This document shows, piece after piece, positions 34,663 to 44,120 of a DNA stretch of 64,000 nt. Origin of the DNA: Segatella copri (GTDB lineage: Bacteria; Bacteroidota; Bacteroidia; Bacteroidales; Bacteroidaceae). Location of the stretch: NCBI RefSeq assembly GCF_949820605.1, contig NZ_CATKVU010000006.1, positions 1,286,501 through 1,350,500 on the forward strand, read 5' to 3'. The position numbers were made by a program, and so were the translations under genes. Position 1 is the stretch's first letter, and every line of letters begins with the position of its first letter. Below the pieces are notes generated by a model. That model was not told the origin of the DNA and ran no database searches. It saw only the letters and a program-made list of their open reading frames with translations.

Positions 34663-35550
34663 TTATACAATGATTCTTGTCTTATGATAGCTTTCACGGA
34701 ACTCGCTTGGCGAGCATCCTTTCTTTTTCTTGAAGATGCGGTTGAAGTTGCTGAGATTGTTGAATCCGCAATCAAAGCCTATCTCGCTGATACTCTTGGC
34801 GGTATCTACCAGCATGCGGGCAGCATACCCCAGACGCAGGTCGATGATATACTCAGAGATATTTCTGCCGGTATGAAGCTTGAAGAAACGGCTGAACGCA
34901 CTGCTGCTCATGCCTGCCAGCGAGGCAAGCTCCGGCAGACGGAGTTCATCCATATAGTTCTTGGAGATGAAATTCTTCACCTTCAGAATGCGCCGGCTAT
35001 CGTCTTCTACCGTTACCTTGGCATAACTGCTTGAAGCCAGGGTGCGGGCATTTTCGCAGCGTGACAGTTCGTAGAGAATGGTCAGGAACTGCTGTACGGC
35101 ATAGAAACCGTCTTTTACGGAACTTAAAGTATCGAGCATTCCGTATACCTTCATGATTGCCTGCATCGGGAATGAGAGTCCCTTCTTCGCTTCCTGCATC
35201 ATACGGGTAATACTGGCGTAGGGATTTCTTCCGAAGAGCGTTTCATCACTCATGGAGAAATCAAACTGGACGGTAATCTCACGGATGTCATCGCTGTGGC
35301 ATTCGTTCTGCTCCCATACATGCTCCAGATCGGGCGATGTGATGAGACAGAGATCATAGTCGCCTATCACCTCCTGCGAATCTCCAACGATTCTTCTTAC
35401 TCCCTTTGCATTCTCAACAAAGTTCAACTCGTACACCGAATGGTTATGGATAGGATAAGTAAACTCCTTCTTGTGTCGGTCTGCAATATAGAGCACATCC
35501 TTACCCATCAGCGGTGTTATCTCGTGTATGATTCTTCTATCATCTACCAT
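34663..35550 (-). CDS. AraC family transcriptional regulator
   Basis: This 295-residue protein has an N-terminal cupin-like sensing region (about residues 15-150, KEFTYPIHNHSVYELNFVEN) and a C-terminal AraC double helix-turn-helix (about 190-288, LASLAGMSSSAFSRFF and ISEIGFDCGFNNLSNFNRIF). It lies between dapA and uxaC, all reading left. Control of uxaC is a guess from position; the ligand cannot be told. Confidence 0.92.
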   Translation of the reverse strand: MVDDRRIIHEITPLMGKDVLYIADRHKKEFTYPIHNHSVYELNFVENAKGVRRIVGDSQEVIGDYDLCLITSPDLEHVWEQNECHSDDIREITVQFDFSMSDETLFGRNPYASITRMMQEAKKGLSFPMQAIMKVYGMLDTLSSVKDGFYAVQQFLTILYELSRCENARTLASSSYAKVTVEDDSRRILKVKNFISKNYMDELRLPELASLAGMSSSAFSRFFKLHTGRNISEYIIDLRLGYAARMLVDTAKSISEIGFDCGFNNLSNFNRIFKKKKGCSPSEFRESYHKTRIIV

Positions 35551-35581
35551 GGTACTAAATGATTAACAACTAATCACTATT

Positions 35582-36469
35582 TTAGATATTCAAAGTCTTC
35601 AGAATATCGCTCATCTTCTGCTTGGTTGCAATACGGGTAGGAACCAGAGGCAGACGGAGCTCATTCTCGATGAAGCCCATATCATTGAGGAGCGCCTTTA
35701 CGCCGGCAGGGTTACCGTCAACGAAGAGCAGACTGTAGAGCTCGGTAAAAGAATGATGAATCTTACGCGCTGGTTCATATTCGCCACGGAACTCGAGACG
35801 GATCATACGGCTGAAAGCCTTAGGCAGGGCATTGCCGATAACAGAGATAACGCCGGCAGCACCACTGACAATCATTGAGAAGGTAAGCGCATCATCGCCG
35901 CTGATAACATCAAAATTATCAGGCTTGTTCTTGATAATCTCATCTACCTGCTCCAGGCTGCCACTAGCCTCCTTCACGGCTACCACATTAGGGAAGTCGC
36001 GGGCGATACGGCAGGTTGTTTCAGGCTTCATGTTGATACCGGTTCTGCCAGGAACATTGTAGAGCACGATAGGCAGCGGACTAACCTGGGCGATGGCCTT
36101 GAAGTGCTGATAGAGACCTTCCTGAGAAGGTTTGTTGTAGTAAGGACAGATACTGAGGATGCCATCGATGCCACTCCAGTCGGTGTTCTTGATTTCTTCA
36201 ACGACAGCAGCAGTATTATTACCGCCACAATATTTCAATATCTTGATGCGACCCTTGTTCACGTCTTTCACCAATTCTGTGATTTTATCTTTCTCTTCCT
36301 GTGTAAGACATGGAGCCTCACCAGTTGTGGCAAGGATGCAAAGGAAGTCTGCACCATTGTCAATTTGAAACTCTACCAATCGCTTGAGCGACTGATAATC
36401 AACCGAGCCATCGGTGTTGAAAGGAGTAATAAGGGCAACACCTAAACCCTTGAATATGTTCTGTGCCAT
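35582..36469 (-). CDS. dapA: 4-hydroxy-tetrahydrodipicolinate synthase
   Basis: This 295-residue enzyme condenses pyruvate and aspartate semialdehyde in the lysine/diaminopimelate pathway. The Schiff-base Lys is in VVAVKEASG (Lys166) and the Tyr in VLYNVPGRTG (Tyr137). ATTGEAPCLT matches the substrate-binding loop. The promoter at 36494-36523 is consensus. Spacing to the AraC gene is 31 bases, so some read-through is possible. Confidence 0.96.
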   Translation of the reverse strand: MAQNIFKGLGVALITPFNTDGSVDYQSLKRLVEFQIDNGADFLCILATTGEAPCLTQEEKDKITELVKDVNKGRIKILKYCGGNNTAAVVEEIKNTDWSGIDGILSICPYYNKPSQEGLYQHFKAIAQVSPLPIVLYNVPGRTGINMKPETTCRIARDFPNVVAVKEASGSLEQVDEIIKNKPDNFDVISGDDALTFSMIVSGAAGVISVIGNALPKAFSRMIRLEFRGEYEPARKIHHSFTELYSLLFVDGNPAGVKALLNDMGFIENELRLPLVPTRIATKQKMSDILKTLNI

Positions 36470-36493
36470 AATCTATAATATCAAAAACGTTGG

Positions 36494-36523
36494 CAAAAGT
36501 ACATAATTATTGTCAATTTGCAA
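36494..36523 (-). promoter_or_regulatory. dapA promoter
   Basis: On the minus strand TTG (complement of 36521-36523), a 19-base spacer and TACTTTTG (complement of 36494-36501) match the Bacteroidota form, 25 bases before the ATG. Confidence 0.7.
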
Positions 36524-36693
36524 AATAAAAATGAACTTTTCTTTCAAGATTGTACCATTTTTGAAAAAAATCTGTATTATTATACCATATTTCACGTTTT
36601 TTTAGTAACTTTGCACCCGAATTAAGCAAAGAACGTAGAACAAATCAAAGCTCAAAGTTCATAGCAAAAAAACAAAAAAGTTCAAAGATCATC

Positions 36694-37437
36694 ATGAGAT
36701 ATTTCATATTCTTCGGTTACGACGGCACCAACTACCACGGCTGGCAGATTCAGCCCAATGCCAATTCGGTGCAGCAGGAGTTGCAGCGCGCCCTCTCCAT
36801 ACTTATGAGAAAGGAAATGGAGGTGGTGGGAGCAGGAAGGACCGATACCGGCGTACATGCCCGACACATGGCAGCCCACTTCGATACCGACAGGATTCCG
36901 ATGGAACCCGACCAGCTGGTATACCGCCTGAACCGCATCCTGCCCCGCGACATCGCCGTATACGAATTAAGGGAGGTAGCCCCGGAGCTGCATGCCCGCT
37001 TCTCTGCCATCTCGCGCACATACCATTATTATATACATACGCAGAAAGATCCGTTTGAGCGCCATTATTCACTACAGATGAACTATCCACTGAATTTCGA
37101 GAAGATGAACGAGGCGGCTCAGCATTTTCTGCATCACGAAGACTATGCGGCGTTCTGCAAGGCGGGTGGCGACAACAAGACCACCATCTGCCATGTAACA
37201 GCCGCCCGATGGATACAGACCTCTCCTACCACCTGGTATTTTGAGATTACCGCCAACCGTTTCCTGAGAAACATGGTGAGAGCCGTAGTGGGAACACTCA
37301 TCGATGTAGGCAGAGAAAAGATATCGATGGAACAGTTTCTCGATATCCTGCACAACGGAAGCCGCAGCGATGCAGGCGAAAGCATGCCGGGTAACGCATT
37401 GTTCCTGGAAGAGGTAGGGTATGATTTCAAAGATTAA
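36694..37437 (+). CDS. truA: tRNA pseudouridine(38-40) synthase
   Basis: This 247-residue enzyme modifies uridines 38-40 in the anticodon arm of tRNAs. The catalytic Asp is in GAGRTDTGVHA (Asp51). RFLRNMVRAVVGTLIDVG near the C-terminus is also characteristic. A TAACTTTG element at 36606-36613 fits the promoter. The gene is followed by 7-base repeats and an EamA transporter gene. Confidence 0.97.
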   Translation: MRYFIFFGYDGTNYHGWQIQPNANSVQQELQRALSILMRKEMEVVGAGRTDTGVHARHMAAHFDTDRIPMEPDQLVYRLNRILPRDIAVYELREVAPELHARFSAISRTYHYYIHTQKDPFERHYSLQMNYPLNFEKMNEAAQHFLHHEDYAAFCKAGGDNKTTICHVTAARWIQTSPTTWYFEITANRFLRNMVRAVVGTLIDVGREKISMEQFLDILHNGSRSDAGESMPGNALFLEEVGYDFKD

Positions 37438-37465
37438 ATGATTAGAAACACAAGGGCGCGAGCCT

Positions 37466-37514
37466 CATTCAACATTCAACATTCAACATTTAACATTCAA
37501 CATTTAACATTCAT
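37466..37514 (+). repeat. Seven tandem 7-bp repeats
   Basis: Seven units of CATT(C/T)AA run without interruption to five bases before the chosen EamA start. Three units carry changes. As the unit is not a multiple of three, slippage would matter only if translation began upstream at 37438. Confidence 0.9.
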
Positions 37515-37518
37515 AAAA

Positions 37519-38436
37519 ATGTGGTTAGTATTAGCATTTCTCTCAGCAGCGCTGCTGGGATTTTATGATGCCTTCAAGAAGAAGGCGCTTTCAGGTAACG
37601 CAGTGATTCCCGTGCTCTTTCTGAACACGCTCTTCTCATCGCTCATCTTCCTGCCGTTCATCGTGATGAGCTATACAGGAAATTCGCTGGATGGAACGAT
37701 GTTTCATGTAGCAGAAGGCGGATGGGAAGTTCACAAGTACATCGTGCTCAAGAGTTTCATCGTATTGAGCAGCTGGATCTTCGGCTATTTCGGCATGAAA
37801 CACCTGCCGCTCACCATCGTGGGACCTATCAACGCCACCCGACCGGTAATGACACTCGTGGGTGCCCTGCTGGTTTATGGCGAGGTACTGAATCCGTATC
37901 AGTGGATTGGTGTCATACTTGCCATCATCTCCTTTGCCATGCTTTCGCGCAGCGGCAAGAAAGAGGGTATCGACTTCAAGCACAACAAATGGATTTACTT
38001 CATCGTGCTGGCTGCCGTTCTCGGTGCAATAAGCGGTCTCTACGACAAGTATCTGATGGCTCCACCAGAGAATGGTGGTGTAGGATTAGACAGAATGATT
38101 GTGCAGAGCTGGTACAACATCTACCAGTGTTTTCTCATGGGAGCCATGCTGCTGATGATATGGTGGCCTACCAAGAAGAATTCTACCCCATTCCACTGGC
38201 ACTGGAGTATCATCTTCATCAGTATCTTCCTTTCGGCAGCCGACTTCGTTTATTTCTACGCTCTGAGTCTGCCTGGCGCCATGATCAGTATCGTGAGCAT
38301 GATTCGCCGCGGTTCGGTTATCGTCAGCTTCCTCTTCGGTGCAGCCATCTTCCATGAGAAGAATCTCAAGGCGAAGTTCGTAGATCTGCTCCTCGTCTTA
38401 CTCGGAATGCTCTTCCTCTATTTCGGAACAAAATAA
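37519..38436 (+). CDS. EamA/DMT family transporter
   Basis: This ~305-residue protein has ten hydrophobic helices, beginning MWLVLAFLSAALLGFYDAFK, with the two EamA repeats (VGPINATRPVMTLVGALLVY in the first, ISIVSMIRRGSVIVSFLFG in the second). The family exports small metabolites. I use the ATG at 37519 because the upstream frame is made of repeats. A strong terminator follows. Confidence 0.9.
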   Translation: MWLVLAFLSAALLGFYDAFKKKALSGNAVIPVLFLNTLFSSLIFLPFIVMSYTGNSLDGTMFHVAEGGWEVHKYIVLKSFIVLSSWIFGYFGMKHLPLTIVGPINATRPVMTLVGALLVYGEVLNPYQWIGVILAIISFAMLSRSGKKEGIDFKHNKWIYFIVLAAVLGAISGLYDKYLMAPPENGGVGLDRMIVQSWYNIYQCFLMGAMLLMIWWPTKKNSTPFHWHWSIIFISIFLSAADFVYFYALSLPGAMISIVSMIRRGSVIVSFLFGAAIFHEKNLKAKFVDLLLVLLGMLFLYFGTK

Positions 38437-38443
38437 TCGTCAT

Positions 38444-38484
38444 AAAAAAAGTCTTGCAAGCCAATGTGCCTGCAAGACTTTTTT
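38444..38484 (+). terminator. Bidirectional terminator
   Basis: The arms AAAAAAGTCTTGCA and TGCAAGACTTTTTT surround a 12-base loop, with T-runs on both strands. It separates the converging EamA and M13 peptidase genes. Confidence 0.92.
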
Positions 38485-38490
38485 ATTTTT

Positions 38491-40518
38491 TTACCAGATA
38501 TGTGCACGCTTGTTCTTAGGAACAAAGAGCTTGTCGCCCTTCTTGATGTCGAATGCCTTATACCATGAATCCACCATTGGGAGGGCACCGTTTACACGAG
38601 CCTCGTTTGGAGAGTGAACATCCACGGTCATCAGATACTGCAGGTACTCAGGACGGGCATTGCCTGCCCATACACGTGCCCATGCCAGGAAGAAGCGCTG
38701 TTCTGGAGTAAATCCATCCTTCACACCCAACTTCTCTGTCTTCATCACATTCTGAAGTGCACGGAAAGCGATGTTCAAACCACCATTGTCACCGATGTTC
38801 TCACCCAGGGTCATCTGGCCGTTTACCTTCTTGCCAGCCAACTCAATCTTGTTGAAATGGTCAACCAGGATCTTGGTGCGAGACTCGAAGTTCTTCTTGT
38901 CAGCAACAGTCCACCAGTTGTGCTGGTTACCGGTCTTGTCAAACTGGCTGCCCTGATCGTCAAAGCCATGACTCATCTCATGACCGATTACACCACCGAT
39001 ACCACCATAGTTCATCGCATCATCGGCTGTTGGGTCGAAGAATGGAGGCTGGAGAATAGCTGCAGGGAAGCAGATCTCGTTGGTAGTTGGGTTATAATAA
39101 GCATTGATAGTCTGAGGAGTCATTCCCCACTCAGTCTTATCTACCGGCTTGTTCACCTTGCGGGCGATTTCATCCTTTGTAAAGAACTCAGAGATATTTG
39201 CCATATTCTCGTAGAGAGAAAGGCTGTCATCTACCTGCAATCCGCTATAGTCCTTCCACTTGTCAGGATAGCCGATCTTGATGATGAAGTTCTCCAACTT
39301 ATCCTTAGCCTGTGCCTTGGTAGCAGCACTCATCCATGTAGCCTCGTCGATGCGCTGTGAAAGCGCAGTCTGGAGATTGTGAACCAGGTCGAGCATACGC
39401 TTCTTGCTACTCTCCGGGAAGTACTTCTCTACGTAAATCTTTCCGATAGCCTCGCCCAACACTCCGCTCACGGTACTTACGGCACGCTTCCAGCGAGGAC
39501 GGTCCTGCTGAACACCGCTCATTACCTTGCTCAACTCAAAGGATACGGCACGGAAATCATCGCTCAATACGCTGGTTGCACCAGAAATCACCTTGATCTC
39601 TGCGTATGTCTTCAGATCATCCAGAGAGGTCTCTGCGAGAATCTTCTCAACCTCGTGGATTGGTTCAGGCTGACCCACGCAAATTTCCTTGAAAGCAGGG
39701 AAACCGGATGCCAGGAACACATTGCCCCAGTCGATGCCAGGATAATCGAGCACGAGCTGGTTGTAGGTCATCTTGTGATAGTTCTTGTCGATGTCGCGGA
39801 GCTGTACCTGGCTATAGCTTGCCTTAGCAATGCGGGTCTCGATAGCCATCACAGCCTCCATCTTCTTCTGGGCGGTAGCCTCGTCGTTGCCTACCATCTG
39901 GAAGAGCTTCTTCATATAAGCCTTGTATGCATCACGAATCTTCTTGGTCTGCTCGTCATCGTTTACATAGTAATCGCGTACACCAAGACCAAGACCACTC
40001 TGGTCTACCTCAACGAGGTTGTTGGCGGCATCACGAAGGTCGGCGCCCACACCGATGCCATACATCATGGTACTCTCGCCACGGAAATCGAGCTGAGCGG
40101 TAACGAGCTGATACTCTCTGCGGTCCTTGATGGCTGCAATGCGGTCGAGAGTTGGCTTGATAGGTGCCCATCCCTCCTTGTTCAGGCGAACACTGTCCAT
40201 ACGGAGGTTGTAGAGCGAACCGATCTTCTGTCCGAGTGACCCCTTCTGCTGTGGCTTGGAAGCATATTCAAGGATGATGTCCTGGATGCGCTTCTGGTTC
40301 TGCTCAAAGAGGTCGGTGAAAGCACCATTGTCGGTATGCTCGGCATCGAGTGGATGATTCTTCATCCAGTTGCCTGCGGCATAGCGATAGAAATCATTAC
40401 CCGGCTTGATGGTCAAGTCCATGTTGGTCTTGTCAATACCGGAGCCCAACTTCTCCTGCTGGGCAAAAGCAGTTGTTGCACTGAGCAACAATGCTGCGAA
40501 TAATACTTTTGTTCTCAT
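38491..40518 (-). CDS. pepO: M13 family metallopeptidase (neprilysin-like)
   Basis: This 675-residue zinc endopeptidase has a signal peptide (MRTKVLFAALLLSATTAFA), so it acts in the periplasm. The HExxH motif is HEMSH at residue ~513, the third ligand lies in ENIGDNGG (~573), and the catalytic region ends near the C-terminal W. The ATG overlaps the stop of the symporter gene by one base (TAATG), so the two are translationally coupled. Confidence 0.94.
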   Translation of the reverse strand: MRTKVLFAALLLSATTAFAQQEKLGSGIDKTNMDLTIKPGNDFYRYAAGNWMKNHPLDAEHTDNGAFTDLFEQNQKRIQDIILEYASKPQQKGSLGQKIGSLYNLRMDSVRLNKEGWAPIKPTLDRIAAIKDRREYQLVTAQLDFRGESTMMYGIGVGADLRDAANNLVEVDQSGLGLGVRDYYVNDDEQTKKIRDAYKAYMKKLFQMVGNDEATAQKKMEAVMAIETRIAKASYSQVQLRDIDKNYHKMTYNQLVLDYPGIDWGNVFLASGFPAFKEICVGQPEPIHEVEKILAETSLDDLKTYAEIKVISGATSVLSDDFRAVSFELSKVMSGVQQDRPRWKRAVSTVSGVLGEAIGKIYVEKYFPESSKKRMLDLVHNLQTALSQRIDEATWMSAATKAQAKDKLENFIIKIGYPDKWKDYSGLQVDDSLSLYENMANISEFFTKDEIARKVNKPVDKTEWGMTPQTINAYYNPTTNEICFPAAILQPPFFDPTADDAMNYGGIGGVIGHEMSHGFDDQGSQFDKTGNQHNWWTVADKKNFESRTKILVDHFNKIELAGKKVNGQMTLGENIGDNGGLNIAFRALQNVMKTEKLGVKDGFTPEQRFFLAWARVWAGNARPEYLQYLMTVDVHSPNEARVNGALPMVDSWYKAFDIKKGDKLFVPKNKRAHIW

Positions 40519-41954
40519 TATTGTTTGTATTTAACTGTTTCTTTTTTTATAAGGGCGAGACCTGCAAATGTCAGAGCGCCATTCAGCATCAGAAGCTCAT
40601 AACCGAACTTATAGCCCACATACTGCGAGGTAAGGGTATCGATGGCGAAGCAGATGAGCGGACTGGCGATGCAGACCCATGGCGACCAGCGGTCGTTTAC
40701 CTGACGCTTGGTGAGCAGACTGAAGGTAAACAAACCCAACAGCGGACCGTAAGTATAAGAGCAGAGGATGTAGATGGCATCTATCACGCTCGTAGAATTA
40801 ATCGCCTTGAAAGCAATGATGAAGAGCATGAAGACGAAAGCCACCAGCAGATGCATACGCTTGCGGAGCTTCATATCCTCTTTCCTGCCCAATATATCCA
40901 CACAGAGACTCGTAGTAATGGCGGTCAAAGCAGAATCGGCACTCGAAAAGCTCGCCGCCACGATACCGATGGTGAACAGTACCACTACCAGGTTTCCCAT
41001 CGCCCCCGAAGCCGCAAACATCGGCAACAGATCATCAGGAGCATCAGGCAAAGCCACTCCCTGTTTCTGAGCCAGCATCACCAGCAACACACCCAGACTC
41101 AGGAAAAGCAGATTGGCAGGCACAAAGGCAAAACCATAGCTGCAAACATCCTTCTGGGCCTCACGGAGCGACTTGCAGGTAAGATTCTTCTGCATCATGT
41201 CCTGATCAAGACCGGTCATCACAATCACTACAAAGACACCGCTGAGGAACTGTTTCCAGAAATTCTGTTTCGACATCCAGTCATCAAAGACAAAAATACG
41301 GGAATGACTGTCGTTAGCAATCGCAGTGATCGCTTCAGAAGGAGTCATGCCCAACGCCGACATCACCTGACAGATAATGAGGATGAGCGCAGCAAACATA
41401 CAGAGCGTCTGAAAGGTATCCGTCCACACCAGCGTCTTGATGCCACCCTTGCGCGTATAAAGCCAGATAAGCAGTACCATGACAGGAACCGTAACCCAGA
41501 ACGGAACACCAATCCCATCGAGCACGAAACGCTGCAAGAGGATACAGACGACAAAGAAACGGACCGCCGCACCCGTCATCTTGGACAAGAGGAAGAACGA
41601 AGCTCCAGTCTTATACGAACGTTCCCCCAACCGCTGCTGCAGATAACCGTAAATCGTAGTGAGATTATAGCGGTAATAGATAGGAAGCAAAAGAAAGGCA
41701 ACCAGGAAATAACCCAGGATGAAACCGATGCACATCTGAAGGTAGGTCATATCCGTTCTCATCACCATGCCCGGCACACTGACGAAAGTGATGCCCGAAA
41801 TAGACGCACCCACCATACCGAAAGCAACCATATACCAAGGCGAACGGCGGTTGGCACGATAGAAAGTTTCATTACTTGCCATTTTACGGGCAGTAAGATG
41901 ACTGAAGAGCAGAAGCACACAGAAGTATGCCAGAACTGTGATAACGATAGCCAT
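40518..41954 (-). CDS. Sodium:solute symporter family protein
   Basis: This 478-residue protein has about 13 membrane helices. The SSS signature region appears as GASISGITFVSVPGMV (about residues 49-64). The Na+-site helix is VGIVAASFSSADSALTAITT (about residues 311-330). The family imports sugars, amino acids or sialic acid with Na+; the substrate is not visible. It is co-transcribed with the M13 peptidase, so peptide or amino-acid use is one possibility. Confidence 0.92.
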   Translation of the reverse strand: MAIVITVLAYFCVLLLFSHLTARKMASNETFYRANRRSPWYMVAFGMVGASISGITFVSVPGMVMRTDMTYLQMCIGFILGYFLVAFLLLPIYYRYNLTTIYGYLQQRLGERSYKTGASFFLLSKMTGAAVRFFVVCILLQRFVLDGIGVPFWVTVPVMVLLIWLYTRKGGIKTLVWTDTFQTLCMFAALILIICQVMSALGMTPSEAITAIANDSHSRIFVFDDWMSKQNFWKQFLSGVFVVIVMTGLDQDMMQKNLTCKSLREAQKDVCSYGFAFVPANLLFLSLGVLLVMLAQKQGVALPDAPDDLLPMFAASGAMGNLVVVLFTIGIVAASFSSADSALTAITTSLCVDILGRKEDMKLRKRMHLLVAFVFMLFIIAFKAINSTSVIDAIYILCSYTYGPLLGLFTFSLLTKRQVNDRWSPWVCIASPLICFAIDTLTSQYVGYKFGYELLMLNGALTFAGLALIKKETVKYKQ

Positions 41955-42012
41955 ATTCTTTTAAATTTATATAAAAACAAAAAACCTCCGAGATCACTCT
42001 CGAAGGTTTCTG

Positions 42013-42086
42013 CGGTGCGTACGAGACTCGAACTCGTGACCTCCTGCGTGACAGGCAGGCATTCTAACCAACTGAACTAACGCACC
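42013..42086 (-). tRNA. tRNA-Asp(GTC)
   Basis: The complement reads GGTGCGTTAGTTCAG at the 5' end, has anticodon GTC in CCTGTCACGC, and closes with ACGCACC plus G. It is 74 bases, with no encoded CCA. Copy three of three in transcription order. Confidence 0.97.
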
Positions 42087-42127
42087 ATTATTATTATGGA
42101 GGAGTCGAAATGTTAAAATGAAATTAG

Positions 42128-42201
42128 CGGTGCGTACGAGACTCGAACTCGTGACCTCCTGCGTGACAGGCAGGCATTCTAACCAACTGAACTAACGCAC
42201 C
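42128..42201 (-). tRNA. tRNA-Asp(GTC)
   Basis: This is an identical 74-base copy of the tRNA at 42013-42086, in the middle of a three-gene tandem array with 35-41-base spacers. Confidence 0.97.
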
Positions 42202-42236
42202 AAACTATTTTGGCAAACCAGCAAGATGATTTTGAG

Positions 42237-42310
42237 CGGTGCGTACGAGACTCGAACTCGTGACCTCCTGCGTGACAGGCAGGCATTCTAACCAACTGAA
42301 CTAACGCACC
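42237..42310 (-). tRNA. tRNA-Asp(GTC)
   Basis: This is an identical 74-base copy and the first to be transcribed, 51 bases from a consensus promoter. Confidence 0.97.
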
Positions 42311-42361
42311 AATCATGAAATCAAATTGAATGGCTTAGCGCTCATTTTTCATTTGCGAGTG

Positions 42362-42392
42362 CAAAGGTACTACTTTTTTTTGGTTCTACCAA
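42362..42392 (-). promoter_or_regulatory. Promoter of the tRNA-Asp array
   Basis: On the minus strand TTG, a 20-base spacer and TACCTTTG followed by CACTCGC form a perfect Bacteroidota promoter. The same promoter layout and nearly the same bases precede the tRNA cluster at 49.2 kb. Confidence 0.9.
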
Positions 42393-42409
42393 ATTTTTAT
42401 GCAACTTTT

Positions 42410-42919
42410 TTACAGAAAATATTGAAAAAACATCGCATCCTCATATCCAACTGGGCCACAAAGCCATTGTTTCAGGACATTATTCCCCTCAAATCCAACA
42501 GATTGCAGCATTTTAGCCGCTTTTTGGTTTCTGATACCTACAATAGCATAAATCTGCTGAAGATGAAGTATATTCCGAGCATATTGCAACAAGCGTGACA
42601 CAGAAGCCTTCGCGTAACCCTGCCCCTGAAACTCCTTTTTGATGACAATTCCGAGTTCGGCACGGTGATGACGGGGATCAAAATCTGTAAGATCCAGGAT
42701 GCCCACCTGCTCATTCTGCTCATTCTCTACTATCAGGCGCACCTGATTGTCTACATAAATATCTGCCGAAGCACTGGTTATATAGTCGAGCAGCACCCGG
42801 CGCGAATATGGAACATTGGAAACACCCAGTTCCCAAAGCCGATCATCATTCTCTATATGGTAGAGAAAATCTAGATCTTCCAACTCTAAAGCACGTAATC
42901 GAATATTCGGTTCTTTCAT
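42410..42919 (-). CDS. GNAT family N-acetyltransferase
   Basis: This 169-residue protein has the GNAT fold of the RimJ/RimL type: NIRLRALELEDLDFLYHIEN at the N-terminus, and the acetyl-CoA-binding KKEFQGQGYAKASVSRLLQY (about residues 94-113). The substrate is unknown; protein N-termini or small amines are typical. It ends just before the tRNA-Asp promoter. Confidence 0.9.
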   Translation of the reverse strand: MKEPNIRLRALELEDLDFLYHIENDDRLWELGVSNVPYSRRVLLDYITSASADIYVDNQVRLIVENEQNEQVGILDLTDFDPRHHRAELGIVIKKEFQGQGYAKASVSRLLQYARNILHLQQIYAIVGIRNQKAAKMLQSVGFEGNNVLKQWLCGPVGYEDAMFFQYFL

Positions 42920-42977
42920 AAACTACACTTAATAATAATGTACGCGCGTACCTTATAATATAGAAATAAATCTATCC

Positions 42978-44090
42978 TTATAAATAACCAAATTCATCCT
43001 TATCCATCACCTCCCTATCCGTAATCACCTTACCGATGTCCTTCGTATAGGTAGCCAGTTTGATATTCTCGTCAGATCGCTGCGCAAGCTGATGCAGCAT
43101 CTCTTCATAGCTCATCTCGTCAGCATCAAACAATACCTGGTTTGACAGGTCGACATGAGAAGGAGAAAAGAATCCCAGACTCTTTCTGATTCTCGCAGTC
43201 ATCATCTGCGTAAAGGCTACAGAGGCACGGGCATAGATGGCAAATTTGATAGGAATACTCAAAAGATGCGACATACCCGAATAATGTTTACGGAAGAAGA
43301 TAAGCATCGCCTCGTAAAACACATGAACATAGCGGAAGCTCGACTTCTGAGTACTTTCACCTTTGTAATGCAGGATATCTACAGGCAGATAATAGTTCTG
43401 ATAACCACCCTTCAAGATACGGTAAGAAAGATCAATATCCTCGCCATACATGAAGAAATCCTCATCCAGTAACCCCACCTTCAGCAAGGCTTCACGACGA
43501 ATCATACAGAAAGCACCGCTCACAACCTCTATCTTTGCCGGCTTATCCCATGGAAGATAACCCATGTAATAATGACCGAAACTGCGATGCTGAGGAAACC
43601 GGCTGCACAACCCCATCATCTTATAGAAAGCCACCATCGGAGAAGGCAATCCTCTCCTACTCTCAGGAGCTGGTTTGCCATTGGCTCCCAACATCCTTAC
43701 ACCCAGAGCACCGGCATCAGGATGAGAACGCATAAAACTGACAGCATCCTTGAGAACATGCTCGCCGATAATGGTATCCGGATTCAGCAAAAGAACCAGA
43801 TCACTCTCGCTCTTGCGGATAGCAAGATTGTTGGCACGGGCAAATCCGTTATTATGCGTACAGGCTACAACATGGAGATTAGGATATCGGGAAGCCGGGA
43901 AACACTGTTCGAGATATTCCACCGTTCCATCCTGAGAATGATTATCAACCACGATAATCTCTGCCGTATCGCCACTTGCATCACCCTGCTGCCCACACTC
44001 CAACACGCCGATAGCTTTCTCTACCGAACGCAGACACTGGGCAAGATAGTACTTCACATTATAGCTTACTATGATAACACTAAGTTTCAT
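42978..44090 (-). CDS. Glycosyltransferase family 2 protein
   Basis: This ~370-residue GT-A enzyme transfers sugars to polysaccharide or lipid acceptors. MKLSVIIVSYN starts the nucleotide-sugar fold. LVLLLNPDTI holds the metal-binding DxD-like site (about residues 107-116), and DEDFFMYGEDIDLSYR is the acceptor-side motif. It resembles rhamnosyltransferase-type members. I prefer the ATG at 44090, four codons inside the longest frame, because it begins the conserved strand. A small membrane-protein gene precedes it. Confidence 0.9.
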   Translation of the reverse strand: MKLSVIIVSYNVKYYLAQCLRSVEKAIGVLECGQQGDASGDTAEIIVVDNHSQDGTVEYLEQCFPASRYPNLHVVACTHNNGFARANNLAIRKSESDLVLLLNPDTIIGEHVLKDAVSFMRSHPDAGALGVRMLGANGKPAPESRRGLPSPMVAFYKMMGLCSRFPQHRSFGHYYMGYLPWDKPAKIEVVSGAFCMIRREALLKVGLLDEDFFMYGEDIDLSYRILKGGYQNYYLPVDILHYKGESTQKSSFRYVHVFYEAMLIFFRKHYSGMSHLLSIPIKFAIYARASVAFTQMMTARIRKSLGFFSPSHVDLSNQVLFDADEMSYEEMLHQLAQRSDENIKLATYTKDIGKVITDREVMDKDEFGYL

Positions 44091-44120
44091 ATCGAATAGC
44101 AAATATTAGATACTGAGAGT

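Noticed and set aside
38614..40239. Long plus-strand frames opposite the M13 peptidase gene
   Set aside because: The minus strand has signal peptide, HEMSH and ENIGD motifs. The plus frames are shadows without motifs.
40491..42080. 529-codon plus-strand frame opposite the sodium:solute symporter
   Set aside because: The translation is Arg/His-rich with no known features and runs over tRNA-Asp. The symporter on the other strand is certain.
42010..42310. Tandem repeat element at 42.0-42.3 kb
   Set aside because: The repeated unit is simply three identical tRNA-Asp genes with short spacers.
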